DNA of 64,000 bases from Setaria digitata (lineage: Eukaryota > Nematoda > Chromadorea > Rhabditida > Setariidae), in NCBI GenBank assembly GCA_003640385.1, contig RCAB01000153.1:1-64000 (forward strand). Direction: 5' to 3'. Numbering within the stretch: the stretch's first letter is position 1; every line of letters begins with the position of its first letter. The notes beneath the pieces were generated by a model, which did no database searches, had not been told where the DNA came from, and saw only the letters and a list, made by a program, of their open reading frames with translations. The translations under genes were made by a program, and so were the position numbers. Below, piece after piece: positions 1 through 13,800 of the stretch.

Positions 1-196
1 AACTTAACTAGATTCAGTACATGATTAATTTCAAACTTCAGAACAACCTCATGATGTTGGTGATGATGATCTGAGTGATTGTGACTTTTTTCAAAATCAT
101 TATGCTGATGATGTTGATGGCCATGATTATGATGTGAATGATCATGTAATCCGAATATCTAAATTGTTAAAAATGGAATTATTAATTTGTATAAAT

Positions 197-228
<32 letters not shown>

Positions 229-709
229 TGATGATGAAATTCCGGTCTTTTGTAAGTCATATTCGCAAATAGCTGATAATCAGCATCTTATCAGTAATAT
301 GATGCTCTTCGAAGTCAGTAGTGATAAGTGATGAAATAAGTACTACCTGCGGTAGAATATGCAGAAAAGCATCTGAGCTCATTGTTGAAGCAGCTAAAGC
401 TATGAACATCTGCATCCATCTGTTTCGCCATTTACCCTTGATAATGGGTAAAAATACAAGACCAGTCAGTGATAATAGCGATATGATAGTGATTGATATA
501 AAACCATAGAAAAGGGCTGAAATTTCGACAATGATTTTGTAATTTTCAATAAATTTGCTAAAAATTAATTTTATTTCCAAATCATAAAATGTATAAACTC
601 ACATTCAGGCTTGAAAATACTTTCAACATTCATAATTTTTAATGAATAATTCAGCAGTTGTAATGAAGAGGCAGCTACAGCAGTGAAATTGAAAATTTTT
701 GAAAGAGAA
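1..709 (-). CDS. ZIP (SLC39, LIV-1 subfamily) metal transporter, partial N-terminal part
   Basis: Multi-pass transporter expected to bring zinc or another divalent metal into the cytosol. Three exons are read: 603-709, 347-516 and 1-158, the last running off the left edge. The middle exon gives FYGFISITIISLLSLTG, a basic patch, then FIALAASTMSSDAFLHILPQ; these match transmembrane helices 1 and 2 of ZIP4/8/10/14 (G-F-x-S-x-T-x-I-S-L; A-L-A-x-x-T-x-x-x-x-A-x-x-H-x-x-P). The splice at 347/158 is phase 0 and gives LPQ-IFGLHDHS, as in ZIP4-type proteins. A loop with about 17 histidines follows, typical of the LIV-1 subfamily. The 603/516 junction is phase 1 and splits a serine codon. The 603-709 exon is less certain and has no sure start codon. 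The catalytic HELP-type motif would lie beyond the window. The family call is firm; the paralogue and substrate are not. Confidence 0.82.
197..226. repeat. (ATC)10 microsatellite in ZIP intron
   Basis: Ten uninterrupted ATC units inside the short intron (159-346) between the exon with helices 1-2 and the histidine-rich exon. The minus-strand reading is GAT. Confidence 0.95.
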
Positions 710-843
710 CTGGAAACAACACACCTGGCAGGGTAGTCCTATACAATGATGAACCTAAAATGTCGAATAATTAATTGATAACAATTCATTTAGGCCTGTT
801 CCTATCTATCGAATGATTCTGTCAGGCATGATAGGATCATGAA

Positions 844-862
844 CACATCAACATTTGATGTG
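844..862. other. Perfect short hairpin upstream of the readable ZIP exons
   Basis: Inverted repeat with 8-bp arms (CACATCAA/TTGATGTG) and a CAT loop. It lies about 135 bp upstream of the most 5' ZIP exon I could read. Function unknown; it may be chance. Confidence 0.5.
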
Positions 863-1097
863 TAGGGTAAGGCATACTCATACACACTCTTTCTTCAAAT
901 TCAACAAAGGTAAAACTTATAGATTAGATATTTTTTTGACCATTTCCTTGAAAAATAAATAAATAAAATCTTATTTATATCATGCACTTTTTCAGTTTTA
1001 TTTATTCAAAAAAAAAAAAAGCAATTACATAAAGATGCTTGATAGAAAAGAATGTAAATCTCAATTAAGGTAAAAATAACAGTAATTAATAGCAAAA

Positions 1098-1477
<380 letters not shown>

Positions 1478-3337
1478 TCATTTTACAATTTATTATCAGC
1501 ATTATCAATTATTTCTATCCATTACTGATGTAATTATTGCATTTAATATGGTTATCTCTAACTTTATTCCACTGCTGTCATCTGTCATAATTAGAATAGT
1601 CATAATTATTATTGCTTCTGCTGTTTGCCATCATCACCATTATCAGAAAAGAGTTATCAGTTGAGCATGATTAATTATATTTTGCATTTTCAATAACGAA
1701 ATCATCATTAACAATTCCTGATTATGAATTTGGATAATTTTTTTCTTTTTTGCTTTTACGATTGTAATAGTTATGAGAGTAATTACAATGATTGCATAAT
1801 TGATAATAGTGTTATTAAATATTTCAGCAAAAATGTTCCATTTTCTATCGGTTTTTTTCTTTTTTTTTTTTTTTTTCATTCTTGTTCATTTTGCTTCATT
1901 TCTAATAACAAAATAACATTTGAAAAAAAGGACAATTCCTGTTTCGCTCTTTCAATTTCTCTCCTCTTTTTGAGTCTTTTCTTAAAATAACAGAGGATAG
2001 AAAAAAAAAAAAAAAAAAAGAAAAGGAAATTTTTAAAATAAGAAAGACAAAAAATGCTACTTTTAGCGAGGAATGAAAAGAAAAAACAAAAAAAAAAAAA
2101 AAAAAAAAAAAGTAAAAAAACGACGATGAAACAAAAAAAAAGTGCAATAAAAAGAGGAAGTACTTAAAGAAGATAACAATTCTTTTTCTTTTTTTTTTTT
2201 TTCTTCTGCTTCAATTATGAGCAAATTATTATCATAAAGTTAGCAACTCAAAAAAAAAACAATAGTGATGATACTACGAAAAAATGGCAATTTGAAGAAA
2301 ATAGAAATGGAAAAAAAAGTCAAAACTTTTTTATGAAATTAGTGAATTTCATTAATTATGATAGGCCATCTTTTTTTTTTTTTTTTTTCATTTAATAATG
2401 GTTAGAACAAAATGAATTACTTGATACAATTACGATGATTTGTTGGATGGAAATTTGGCTGAATGATTTGTTTTCTAATAAAATTTAAAACATATCACTT
2501 TTAGATCGACTAATTTCACTTATACCGTTAGATTGAGTGAAATAGCATTAAAAAAAAAAAAAAAAAAGAAAAAAGTGTGATTTGAAAAAAAATTAACAGA
2601 GTGATAAGAAGAAATGATAAATAGTTGTGAAGTGGAAATGAAAAATCGTAATACTTAAATTAGCGTAATAATTTTTGATATGTAAATTGCCGAAATATTT
2701 CATATTTTATAGTGGAGCATGTGCGAATTGCGACATATGTGTATATTGAATTTTAATTAATGATCGTTACCGATGTCAGCAGGCGAAATGATTAAATGTC
2801 AAATTTAAATCTTCAAAATGAACCACTAATATATTTTGAACAATCGATTGATTTGATCAATTTTGCTTGATCATATCAATAAAATAACTCGTCAACTTGA
2901 ATGAAATTAAATTACTAAAGTGAACTTCTGAACCACAAAGTATTATTGCACGATTAATTACAATATAATTTTAGCTTTTTCATTTTTGCATAAATTTAAA
3001 ACATTATCAAAATATTATGAATAAAAAAGAATAAATAATGATACAATATTTCTCAGCAAAACAAAAAAAAAAAAATAAAAATCATTATTAAATTGCAGGA
3101 AAATAATGATAAAATTTGATCAGAAACTGTGATATGTGATTTGAATTAAAAATTTCGTGAGCTGCTCTGTCAATAATTGAACTAAATTTTATGTCATTGA
3201 AATCGTTTACAGTGGCAATTATTCTACAGATAGTTAATAGTTCATAGTATTGTTCAATGATTGATCTTATTTTGATGAACTGTTTTGATTGAATTATTTC
3301 TTCTTTCTTCCTAAATACAATAACTATCAGTAAATTA

Positions 3338-3371
<34 letters not shown>

Positions 3372-4495
3372 TTTCAGATAAATTGACAATCAGAAATAAA
3401 TTTTATAGAATTTTTTTCATTTTCATTGAAATGAAATTAGTCAAGAGTGAAAAGTTTCGAAAAAGTTTAGAATTTCGACAAAAATTTAGAAAAAAAAAAA
3501 AAGTAAGAAAAGCTTGCACTGAATATCGTGAGAATCAGTCTAAACAGCACAATCCGGTTTATGGCACTTAATATATGAAAGCTAGCAATTTCTATGAAGT
3601 AATCGGATCTATCACAATTAATTTATAACAAGCTAGCACGAGGCAATACAGCCTACCGTATTACATAAAGACTACCGGTTCGATGAACTGATCCGGTCAG
3701 GCAGAACTAGCGTATGGAAGTGAAGTAAATCTACAAAAGAAGATTGTCTATCTAGTTAGTCTAAAGTCTTAAAATGAAATACAGTTAATTCTGCTACGCT
3801 CTTTTTCTTCCTGTCAAATGAACAATGAAATGAATTAATTAACTTTTTGAGCTAATCAAAATTAAAATTATTTGATAAAAGATTTTTTCCACTTCAAAAG
3901 TAATAATTTAGGAGAGAAAAAAAAAAAGAAGAAGAAAAGAAAATTTAATACAGAATGATTATAAAGAATGAAAATGCTTTCATAGAATAAAAAGTAAATG
4001 GAATTTAATGGAAAGATCAAAAAATTGATGAGATTCAAATGATGATAAATCATTCACCTCTTAACATTTCTTTATTTTTCATTAGCTTGCAATCATTTAA
4101 TCATCTTCATCATATTTTACTGACTAACGAGCAAACAATTATTGCAAATTTCAAAACAAAAAAAAAAAAAAAACCCTTCTAATTTTTTTTTTTTTTTGTA
4201 AGAATGGAAACAATTCCATACAAATAATACCAAAATGGGAAGCGAGGGAGGAAGGGGAAGGGGAAGTAATTGGAATTTAGAGTTTTAGATGATGAAGTTT
4301 CCTATAGAAGTAGGCAGAAATAACATTAAAATATAACGGAAATAAATCGTTAATTTAATGATAATTTAAATTAAAATGCGAGAATGATGAAAGTGTTAAC
4401 ACGCATAAATAAACGTTGTATGTTTGATAAAATGATAAAAGAATGACAATGTCACGAAAGTAAAAAGAATTTTCTTTTTCCTCTGGATGGGAAAG

Positions 4496-4523
4496 AGAAA
4501 GAGAAAGAGAGAGAGAGAGAGAA
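4496..4523. repeat. Short GA-rich microsatellite
   Basis: Impure GAAA/GA repeats ending in a pure (GA)n run. No gene is nearby. Confidence 0.8.
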
Positions 4524-5329
4524 AAAAAGAAATAAGTTTTGTAATAAATTCAGTGAAATTTGAAATTTTTCAGGTTAAAAATGTCAGAATTTCCAACTCA
4601 TTAGGCATTTTTTTTTTTTTTTTTGTTCAATTTTTGAGAATTTGCTAAAAGAACTAAAATTTTCCTATTCAAATGTCGCATAGCAAAAGTAAGTAAGTGG
4701 ACATGAAGAAATTTTTCATTCTGAAATTTCGTAAAAATTAAAAGCTGAAAAAAAAAACAAAATGAATGGAAAGGAAATTTTAAAACTTTGACAGTGAAAA
4801 TGATATTCTTATTAAATGAGTGAATAAATTTAGCTTCAGAATGAATTATTGAATGAAGAAGGAGGAAATGAGTGAGTGAAGTGGAAGTCTCCAAAATGTT
4901 TATAGATGAAATAAAAATTGCAAGCAATTTTAAAATATTAATTCAATTTTTAAATGGTTTTAGTCTTAGATTAGAAATACTTTAAAACAAAACTTGTTTT
5001 AGTAAAATATTATTAAATAAATGTGCGATTTGTAAGAAATATTTAAATTGTTTCGATAAATATTTAATAAGGATGTCAAGTCAATTTTCTAACGCAAATG
5101 ACGTAAATATTTTAATTGAACTAGTAAGTAAAGCAACTTTAGCAAATTTAAAAAGAAAAAAAAAGTGACAAATTGATAAATTGCAAATATATTTGTTATG
5201 TCAACATCGACAAATATTGGAATTGAATTATATTTACTACTGAAATTAAAAATTTTTATTTTCAAACAGTGTTTACTGCAAATCAACGATATAGCGACAA
5301 TCACAAAAGCAACATAGGAACATTGATAA

Positions 5330-5524
5330 ATATTAGTAAATATTATAAATGATAGTGATAAATAATGATGAATAATAAAAGCAATAACAAATAATAATAA
5401 ATAATGATAAAAATGAGTAATGATAATAAATAATAATAGTAATAATAATAATAATAACAAACAAACAATAACAATAATAAACAATAATAATTATAATAGT
5501 AATAATAATACTAATATAGTAGTG

Positions 5525-5572
<48 letters not shown>

Positions 5573-5607
5573 GTAATAATAATAATAATAACGAATAATA
5601 ATAATAG
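5330..5607. repeat. Impure AAT-type microsatellite region
   Basis: About 280 bp of AAT units interrupted by G and C substitutions, with a purer core near 5524-5592. The long asparagine, isoleucine or tyrosine frames here come from the repeat and are not genes. Confidence 0.9.
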
Positions 5608-6911
5608 CCATGCTCATTCAGCAAGATTTAATTACTCAATCACCAATTTCATTCATCAACTTTTTCTTTTCGCCTTTTTCTTATTTTCAAATTTCATCTA
5701 TCAACAATTTCTCTTTCCAATGGATATGAAATTTTCACTATAATTGCGGTAAGTAACATTATCTGTTTTTCAGCAATTAAAGCGAACTAGACTAACTAAT
5801 TAGTATAGAGTATAGATTAGTAATTAGTATAGAATGTTTGAGGCAAGCTACTTACTTTCGTACAAATTCTAATAGAACCAGTGATTTCTTGAAAGAAAAT
5901 TTTCAGATCATTTTATATCATCGCGAAAATAATTCCTCCTCCTCCTCTTGGCATTTCTTTTCCTTTTTCCAGTCTTTTTTATGACATCGTTTAATTTTTA
6001 TTTATTTTTTTTTTCAAAATTTCTAACCTAAATAAATCAATTAAATTTTTACTGAAAAGCCTTTAATTACGTTGGTAGTTTGCATTCATAATTCTGTGGC
6101 CAGCAATAACTAGTTAGTTATCGTAGACAGGCACAATAGATGATAAAAAAAAAAAAAAACCAGAATTAATTTTTGGAATTTTTGTCCAGAAAAAAAAAAA
6201 AAAAAAAAAAAAAAAGAAGAGAAATTTAATTTTGGTGATTTGTTAGCAATTCAAAAATGTTCAAAGCTTCACAACTATTTCAATTTATGTAAACATAAAC
6301 AAAAGTTTTCTAATTGTTTTTTTTTTATGCATCATTTAAAAAATAATAATGATAATAATATGCATATATACATAAATATGCTGATGAATAAACAAACAGA
6401 TATTGCGAAGATTCGGTCAACTTTGGTGAAAGAAAAAGAATTAATTGTGAGAAAAGAAAACATTTATTTATTTATTCCTCTAAAATATATACATTATCAA
6501 TTAGAAAATGAAGAATAATCATAACTACTTTTTACTTTTTTTTTTTTTTTTCTTTCTTCTTTTTGATTGAAAAAATTTTACAAATAATTATATATATATT
6601 ATTAGAAATATATTTGAATGAACTGTTTTAACTGAAAATAGCAAAATAATTTCATTTCTGACAAAATGCAATATTTCAGAGGGGAAAAAAGAAAATTGAA
6701 AAACTAATATTATATAATAAATTGTAATAATATTTTATTTTATTTTTTTTATTTATTTATTTATTTATTTTTTTGTTGCAATTCAAACATCATATTTAAT
6801 GTAGTTGATTTATTTTATATTGCAATCAAAAGAAAAAAAAGAAACGATTAAATTGAAATACAAACAATTGTCCAGTCATCTTTCACCTTTATAGAAAATA
6901 TTGCTGAATGG

Positions 6912-6943
<32 letters not shown>

Positions 6944-7909
6944 TCTATGAAAGGTATGTTTGCTTAGGTGTAAGCATTATTACAAATGATGCCAAAAATT
7001 TTTTCCTTTTCTATGCATATAAATTACAATAGGCATATCTGAGGCATTCATCACTGATAAGTTGATCTTATCATTACTTAATGATTGATCGCAAAGTTTT
7101 TTTTTTCTTTTGTAAAGAAAATTTTGCAAAATATTTTAAAATGAATTGCTCATTTTCATTTGTTAACAAATTCTCTCGAATGAATGAATGAATGAATGGA
7201 AAGAGCATGTTTGCTTAATTTAAAATATTATATGCCTTTTTCTGTTTTGATAAAGGCATAGACAAAAAAAAAAAAAAAAAAAGGATTATGAGAAAGAAAT
7301 AATTTTTGGTAAAAAGATTAGTAAAAAGTTTATCAATTTATGAATTTTCCATCTTTTTTTTTTTTATGCAAATAAATTGTAAATTTTTCTACTTTTATTT
7401 TGTTTTTCTCTTAAAGTAATTGTTGAAAAAAAAAATCATCCAAGTAGTTAATTAATGTTTTAAAATAAAGAAAAAAAAAAAAAGAAAAGTGAAAATATAG
7501 ATAGAAAGTGATATTTTCTTTGACAATTTCAGAATTTTAGAAAACTTTGATATAAATGTTATAAATTTTATAAAACATATTTCGTAATTTTTTGTTTAAA
7601 ATTTACCAGATTACGCAAATATATATATATATATATGTGCTTATATTTTTAATACTAATTATATATGTATAATTAATACAAAGGAAATATATAAAATATA
7701 TACATTAATTAAAAATTAATTCTTAGTTTTCGAACAATTGTTTCACAATTACAACTATGCTAAGCAACATGGACACTGATGAATTGAACAGGTAAAAGTG
7801 ATTGAGAGCATGCAATCACTAAAACAATATTAATTTGGAAAGTTTGCTTAGAAAATTCATTCTACTTCTAGTGGAAAAATAGCTTAATTACGTTGCATGT
7901 TCCTCTGCT

Positions 7910-7951
7910 GTTTATACTAATTAAATTAATTAAGCAAAAATTAGTATAAAC
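7910..7951. other. Perfect inverted repeat, 13-bp arms
   Basis: Arms GTTTATACTAATT (7910-7922) and AATTAGTATAAAC (7939-7951) are exact reverse complements around a 16-nt loop. It stands alone in intergenic DNA. It could be a relic of a small inverted-repeat element or a chance AT-rich hairpin. Confidence 0.7.
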
Positions 7952-8366
7952 TTCATTTCATCACATTTACGTTTTAACTAAATAGTTTAAAGGTTAAATG
8001 AAAAAATGAAAAAAAAAAAAAAAGAAGAACAAAAAATGTAACTCATTTCCAACAAAATTTTTAACTTTACAAAAATTCAATTTGATAAATTAAGTTTAGA
8101 AAGAAGGAGGAGGAAAACAAGACCACATATATGCAGTAAATTTTTACCAATTAATCAAAAAGTATGTTTCTTATGCTAATTATGAAAAACAATAAAGCTG
8201 AATATACTTTCATTTAATGTAATTTTTATAATTTTTTTTTTCTTTTTTCTTTGCATGGAAAAGATGAAAATGGTCTATGATGTTTAATTGCAGTAATTAA
8301 TGGCAAATTAGCTTAAATTGGCTATAGCTAGAATAACTGAATAAGTTTTGATACATTCTTGCAATG

Positions 8367-8367
8367 A

Positions 8368-8394
<27 letters not shown>
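8367..8394. repeat. (GA)n microsatellite
   Basis: About 13 uninterrupted GA units in intergenic DNA. Confidence 0.95.
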
Positions 8395-8400
<6 letters not shown>

Positions 8401-10822
8401 TGACGGAATTAAAATATTGAATATTATTAGGAAAAATAAATAAGCATAACAAGAAGTCAAATTTAATTAACATGTAGACTTCCACTTGACAACAGGTATT
8501 AGGATCATTTAGCGTTAAGCTGAGAAGGAAGAAAAAGAAAACTTCAACTTTAAAATAAATCTTTTCAGTGAAAAGACAAACCGGATAAACCGCAAACTCC
8601 AGATAAAACTAATTTAATTGTTCTAATAATCATGATAAACAATTGTATTAATTGTAAAGTATTTTTTCTTTTTTGTTATACTTCATATTAACAATTTTCT
8701 TGACTTAGATTATTCTTGATATTTTATTTCATTTTTTTTTTTTTTTTTTTAAATTAAAGTACAATTTCTTCAGCTCATTTTTTGCCTACCATTTTACTTA
8801 AGTAAAATTTCTGAAAAAGAAAAGATGAGAAGCTTTACTTAATTACTTAAATACTAATTTAAAATATGCTTTGTTCTTTTTCATTTATCATTTTTATAAA
8901 ATTTCATACATTATTACACTGATCACAGCATATATTCTCTTCACTTCATTAAATAACAGGAGAGAATTTTCTTTTTTTAATTAATTAAAAACTAGAGAAA
9001 AAAAAAAGAATGTTTTCAAAATGATTTAATTTAAATAAGGAAAAGTTTTCCCAATAATGTTGTTTACACGAAAATATTATTATCCATTTCCAATTCATCT
9101 CACACTTCATTCCTTTCGTTTGATCGGCTTCGTTTCTCTTAATTAACCGGCAGTTAAATATATTTCAAACAAGAATTTTCTTCATTTAATTACTTCAGTA
9201 GTAAGTGCAACAAGCATAATGATACTATTTTATAAATTTATTATCATTTTTAAAATTTAACTTAAAATTTTCGGCTATCAATTTATTTCTATTCTCTAAA
9301 ATTGGCCAAATAAAGATAAAAAAAAAAATTTACAAAAAATTGATTCAATGATAGGCTTTCAAAACAAAAAAAAAAAAAAGAAAAAAGAAAAGAAAAAGAA
9401 AAAAATGTTAAAAAAACAAATAGAATTTTTATGTCGATTAATTTTTTTTTTGATCAGTTTTATTTTTAAATAAAAGGAAAAAAAGGGACTCATTAATTAT
9501 TTATTCATTTTTTTTAAATGACACTGATTAATTAAATTTTTGCTTAGTTTTTTTTTTAAATTTTAAAAATTTAAATAATTTTGCATAAAACTGATGCAAA
9601 TTTAAAAAAAAAAAAAGTAAAAAATGATTTCTTTCTTTTTACTTTTTTCATTTCTGCATTTTTATCTTTTATTTTTTGATAAATAACAAATTGCAAAAAC
9701 AATTTTTTCAAAATTTTTATTTTTGCTAAAATGCTCAAATATTCAAATGGAAATAAATGATTCCGTAGTGTGAAGGAAATTAATTTTAAAACAAGTTTTA
9801 TACTTTTTAAATTTCATCCGTTTAATTAATTTATGAAATTGCTACTAATTTTATTATTTTATTTAATAAAAATTTTATAAATGACTGAAATTTGAAAAAA
9901 AAAAAAAAACTTTCCGTTAAAAAATTTTACGTCTGCTACGTGATAACATTTATTCTTATTATTTTCATTTGTTGGGCGATGAATGCTTCGTTCTTTTAAT
10001 AACTTTTTTTTTTTGTTTTGATGCTTACCTTATCAAAAATGATAATGATTGAATTTTAAAAATTTAATTAAATTAATCATCAAAAGTCAATTTTAACAAA
10101 TTTAGACAGTTTTTCTCATTTTTTTCTTTTTGTTCTTGTGATGTTTCAAGGAAGATTAATTACTCAAATCTGAATGTAACGGTCAAGTTACCGCAAAAAC
10201 AACTGACATAATCAACTTTATCGCTTCTATTTAGCCGTTAGCAATACTGATTATCATTTAAGAAGAAATTAAAAAAAAAAAAATTATTTGAATTTTAAAA
10301 TTTCATTTCAAATTTTTAGTAGACATTTATATCACAGCATTTCATCATCGTCATGTGATTGAGTAGAGGGAGAAATTGATGATAATTAAATTACAAATTA
10401 TTTACAAATTTATCAATTCATTTCCACCACGTTTTGTATATTTTAATAAAGTTTATTCACTTCAAAATATCTCAAATTTGAGTTTTAAATTTTTATAATA
10501 ATATGCATTGTTCGTGAAACGGAATGAAAATTTCATTTTTATTGCATGCAGTGCTCAGATTGACGCAGGTATTCACGTAGGTTCACGTATAATTTTTGTT
10601 TGACTTATTTGATAGACATATAGAAGCAAGAAGAGATGATAGAGAAATTAATTTTCATTTATACACATCCCGTAATATTTTCAAATACCGTTTAGCCGTT
10701 AAACAAAAAATAAAAAATAAAAATAAATAAATTTGGAAGAAAAAAAAGAATTTCTTTTTTCATTCAAAGATATTCATCTTTTAAATTCAAGTATTTCGAT
10801 TTCAAATTTTTTTTTTTGTCAT

Positions 10823-13800
10823 TCACTCTTGATCAAGTAAAGGAAGTTGAACGATTTGTTTCGGGCCAGTTTGTCCAACATAAACGGTACCATCATCCGA
10901 AATTGCTAAACAATGAGCATTTTCGATTCCCTGAAAAATTTCCGCTTTTTTTTTCGATAAAAATTATATAATTTAATTATTTCATTTTTTTTCGGCTTCA
11001 ATTTCAAAAGAAAAAAAAAATTCAACGTTACCTTTACAAAACTACTCGCTTTTCCGTTATTCATATCCATTACAAATAATTGTGGTTCAATACCTTCACC
11101 ATCTGATTCAGTAACACCAACCAGGTAATGTTCTGCAATAATTGAAAAAAACATAATATTATTAATTATCTTATCTCAGTTATTAGCTGGAACACTCCCA
11201 TGATTAGCTGATAAATCGTATGCGATGATAAGAAATTACACGATATATCTATTAATACTTATTACTGATTAATAAAATATCCATTTACATAATTACTTAT
11301 TTATGGCCTATAGGTTATTTTCCTAGACTTTAGGCTTGTTTACTGCATCATAAAATAGAACATTCATTTAACTAAGAAATAGTCGATTATATCAACTAGA
11401 TCTCAAGGCTGGTGAAAAAGAAAAGAGATTAGATCTGGTTCTCATTTGCGAGATCGAGTCTTGATAATGAGCAATTGATTTGGATTATCAGTTGTCAAGT
11501 GAAAAATACATTGGAAAACAAATTCTAGCTAAAATAAGCATGCTAAACAAGTAGCAAAATTAACAGACTAAAAACTTTCATCCAATTACTGAATCTTTCG
11601 AATGTCTCCTCCAATAGTGGGAACTTAAAACTGAATGAAATAAGAGGGAATTAATCACTTTTTCAGGATTATATTGGACAAGCTGTGCTTAAAAATTTCT
11701 CGTAAAATATGGCAATTTCTTAAGAAAACAAAAAATTCTGCATGAAAATATCAAAAGAGAAAAAAGTTTTATAAAGCAGGACGTACTGATATCATATCAT
11801 TATCAAAAGATTACTGCATTATAATTGAAGCACCTAAAGAATTGCTAAAGTTCCAACGTGATAATTTGTTAATCACCTATTTAATCATTTATATTGTTTA
11901 TCGTAATTACTAATTGTTCTTTCATGAATTGACATTTTCCATTTGATAACTGATAATTTAAATGAGCTCTTCATCGTCAGGATTTGATCTCACAAGTAAG
12001 AGAAAATAATTTAATTTACTTTTTTTTTTTTTTTTTTTTCTCCTCATTTATTCTGATGAGCTAGTTGATGCAATTGTTCAGTTGCTAAAATAATAGCCTT
12101 CTTTTTTGACACAATAAATGAGTTTAAATCTTGATTTATAATTGTAGTAATTAAATACGTGAACTAGTTTTGTATGATTGATAATTAGCTTAAGCTATCC
12201 AACTACTTCAAATGATGATCAACTATCAGCTTTTATCACTCATAGCCAACACAAACTAATTAACAAAAAGATGATAATTTTGTTTTTTATTATTATTATT
12301 TTTTTCCTTTACTTTTTTCACGAATTGCATAAATTCGGCCGACACTTTCCGCTTTGGTAATTAGCATTCCAATTGGTAGAGCTCGTTTGTCGTCGGAAAT
12401 TCCGGCGCTGAAACATTGAATTCGCTCATTTTCACGATCCGCTACACAGATCAGATTCAAATCCTCGATAAGTGTTATCGAATGAGGTAGCAAAAAATGA
12501 CTATCAGCTGCCTCAATTAATCCTGAAATAATTAATTAATGCTAATTAGCAAAAAAACGAAAAAGGAAAAAGAAAAATTCAACAAGCCGAATCCTCCTTT
12601 ACTTGAATTTTTCTCGTCTTTTTCTTCTTTTTTTTTTAATAGTTATTTTCATTTTTTTATTTTTCAAATACTGCTAAAAATGAATTTTTTTTTTTTTTAA
12701 AGAAAACAAACGAGTAAATAATAATACGACAACAATTATATTAATAAAAAATAGCAAAAAAAAAAAAATTATTAGTCGAATTTTTTTTTTTTTTGGAGGA
12801 ATCTTTGAAAATTTGGTGCTTCCTCTTTTTCTTTTTTTCCCCTAATATCTTTTTAGACGCTTTTAATTAAAAATTTATAAGCATTGTTTTTTTTTTTTTT
12901 AATCTAATTGCGGGACTATTCGAATGAAGCAGAAATTAATGAAAAAAAAAAAAGGATAAAAAAGAAAAAATAAACAGCAGGAAATAGATGAGACGACGAA
13001 AAAAAAAAAATTCTCATTCAAAAGTTAATTTAAATTAAATTAAAAATCCTGCCAATTTTAGTGACCACTTTTCTATTTTTTTTTAAAATAAAAAAAAAAA
13101 AGAAAAAAGACAATATCTTTCTTTCTAAATTAGTGATTTAAAATTTCAGTGTTTTAATTTAAATATCTTCATTTTCTTTTTTTTTTTTTTTTTTTTTTCA
13201 ATTTGCCATATCATAGAGAATTATTATCGTACATATCTTGCAATATTTCAACTCTTTCAATGTGATTATTCATTACGAAAGCAATAGTTTGCAATCAAAT
13301 ATTTTATATGTTCAAATTTTAATCAATTCTTAACATTTAACAGTTGTGATAAAAAGAAACAATTTGAGCGATTTCAATTTTTAATTATCATCTTTCAATT
13401 TATCAGTTTGTTCATTAGTTTTGCTACTGTGATAACAAAATAACAAAACTGAAACGACAAAAAGAAAAAAAATTTAAGGGTAGATTTTTCAAATGTATAG
13501 AAAAAAAATCAAAATTCTTTCCTAATTTTCGATGCTATAAGTAGGAGAAAAAAAAAAAAAAAAAAAAAAAAAAAGAGTAGCTATGCAAGTATACTAAGCT
13601 ATAATTAAATGTAACTAAAACTTCACTCAGTTGTCCTTTTTTATTCTAAATTAATTTTAAAAATAGTTGTCATTTTTATTTCATTCTATTTTAGTTCTTT
13701 CTTTCTTTCTTTCTCTTTTTTTTTTTTTTTTTTTCTTAGCTAGAAGATTTTTTTGTTCGAAATTATTTGTTTAATAATGTAAGTAAAAATTTTCCTCGTC

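Noticed and set aside
3383..3571. 62-aa Lys/Phe/Arg-rich plus frame
   Set aside because: A-run driven composition, no splice context and no recognised similarity.
3660..3710. GGTTCGAT-like B-box suggesting a tRNA
   Set aside because: No A box at the right distance and no cloverleaf arms.
5333..5743. Long Asn/Ile and Tyr frames on both strands
   Set aside because: Readings of an AAT-type microsatellite.
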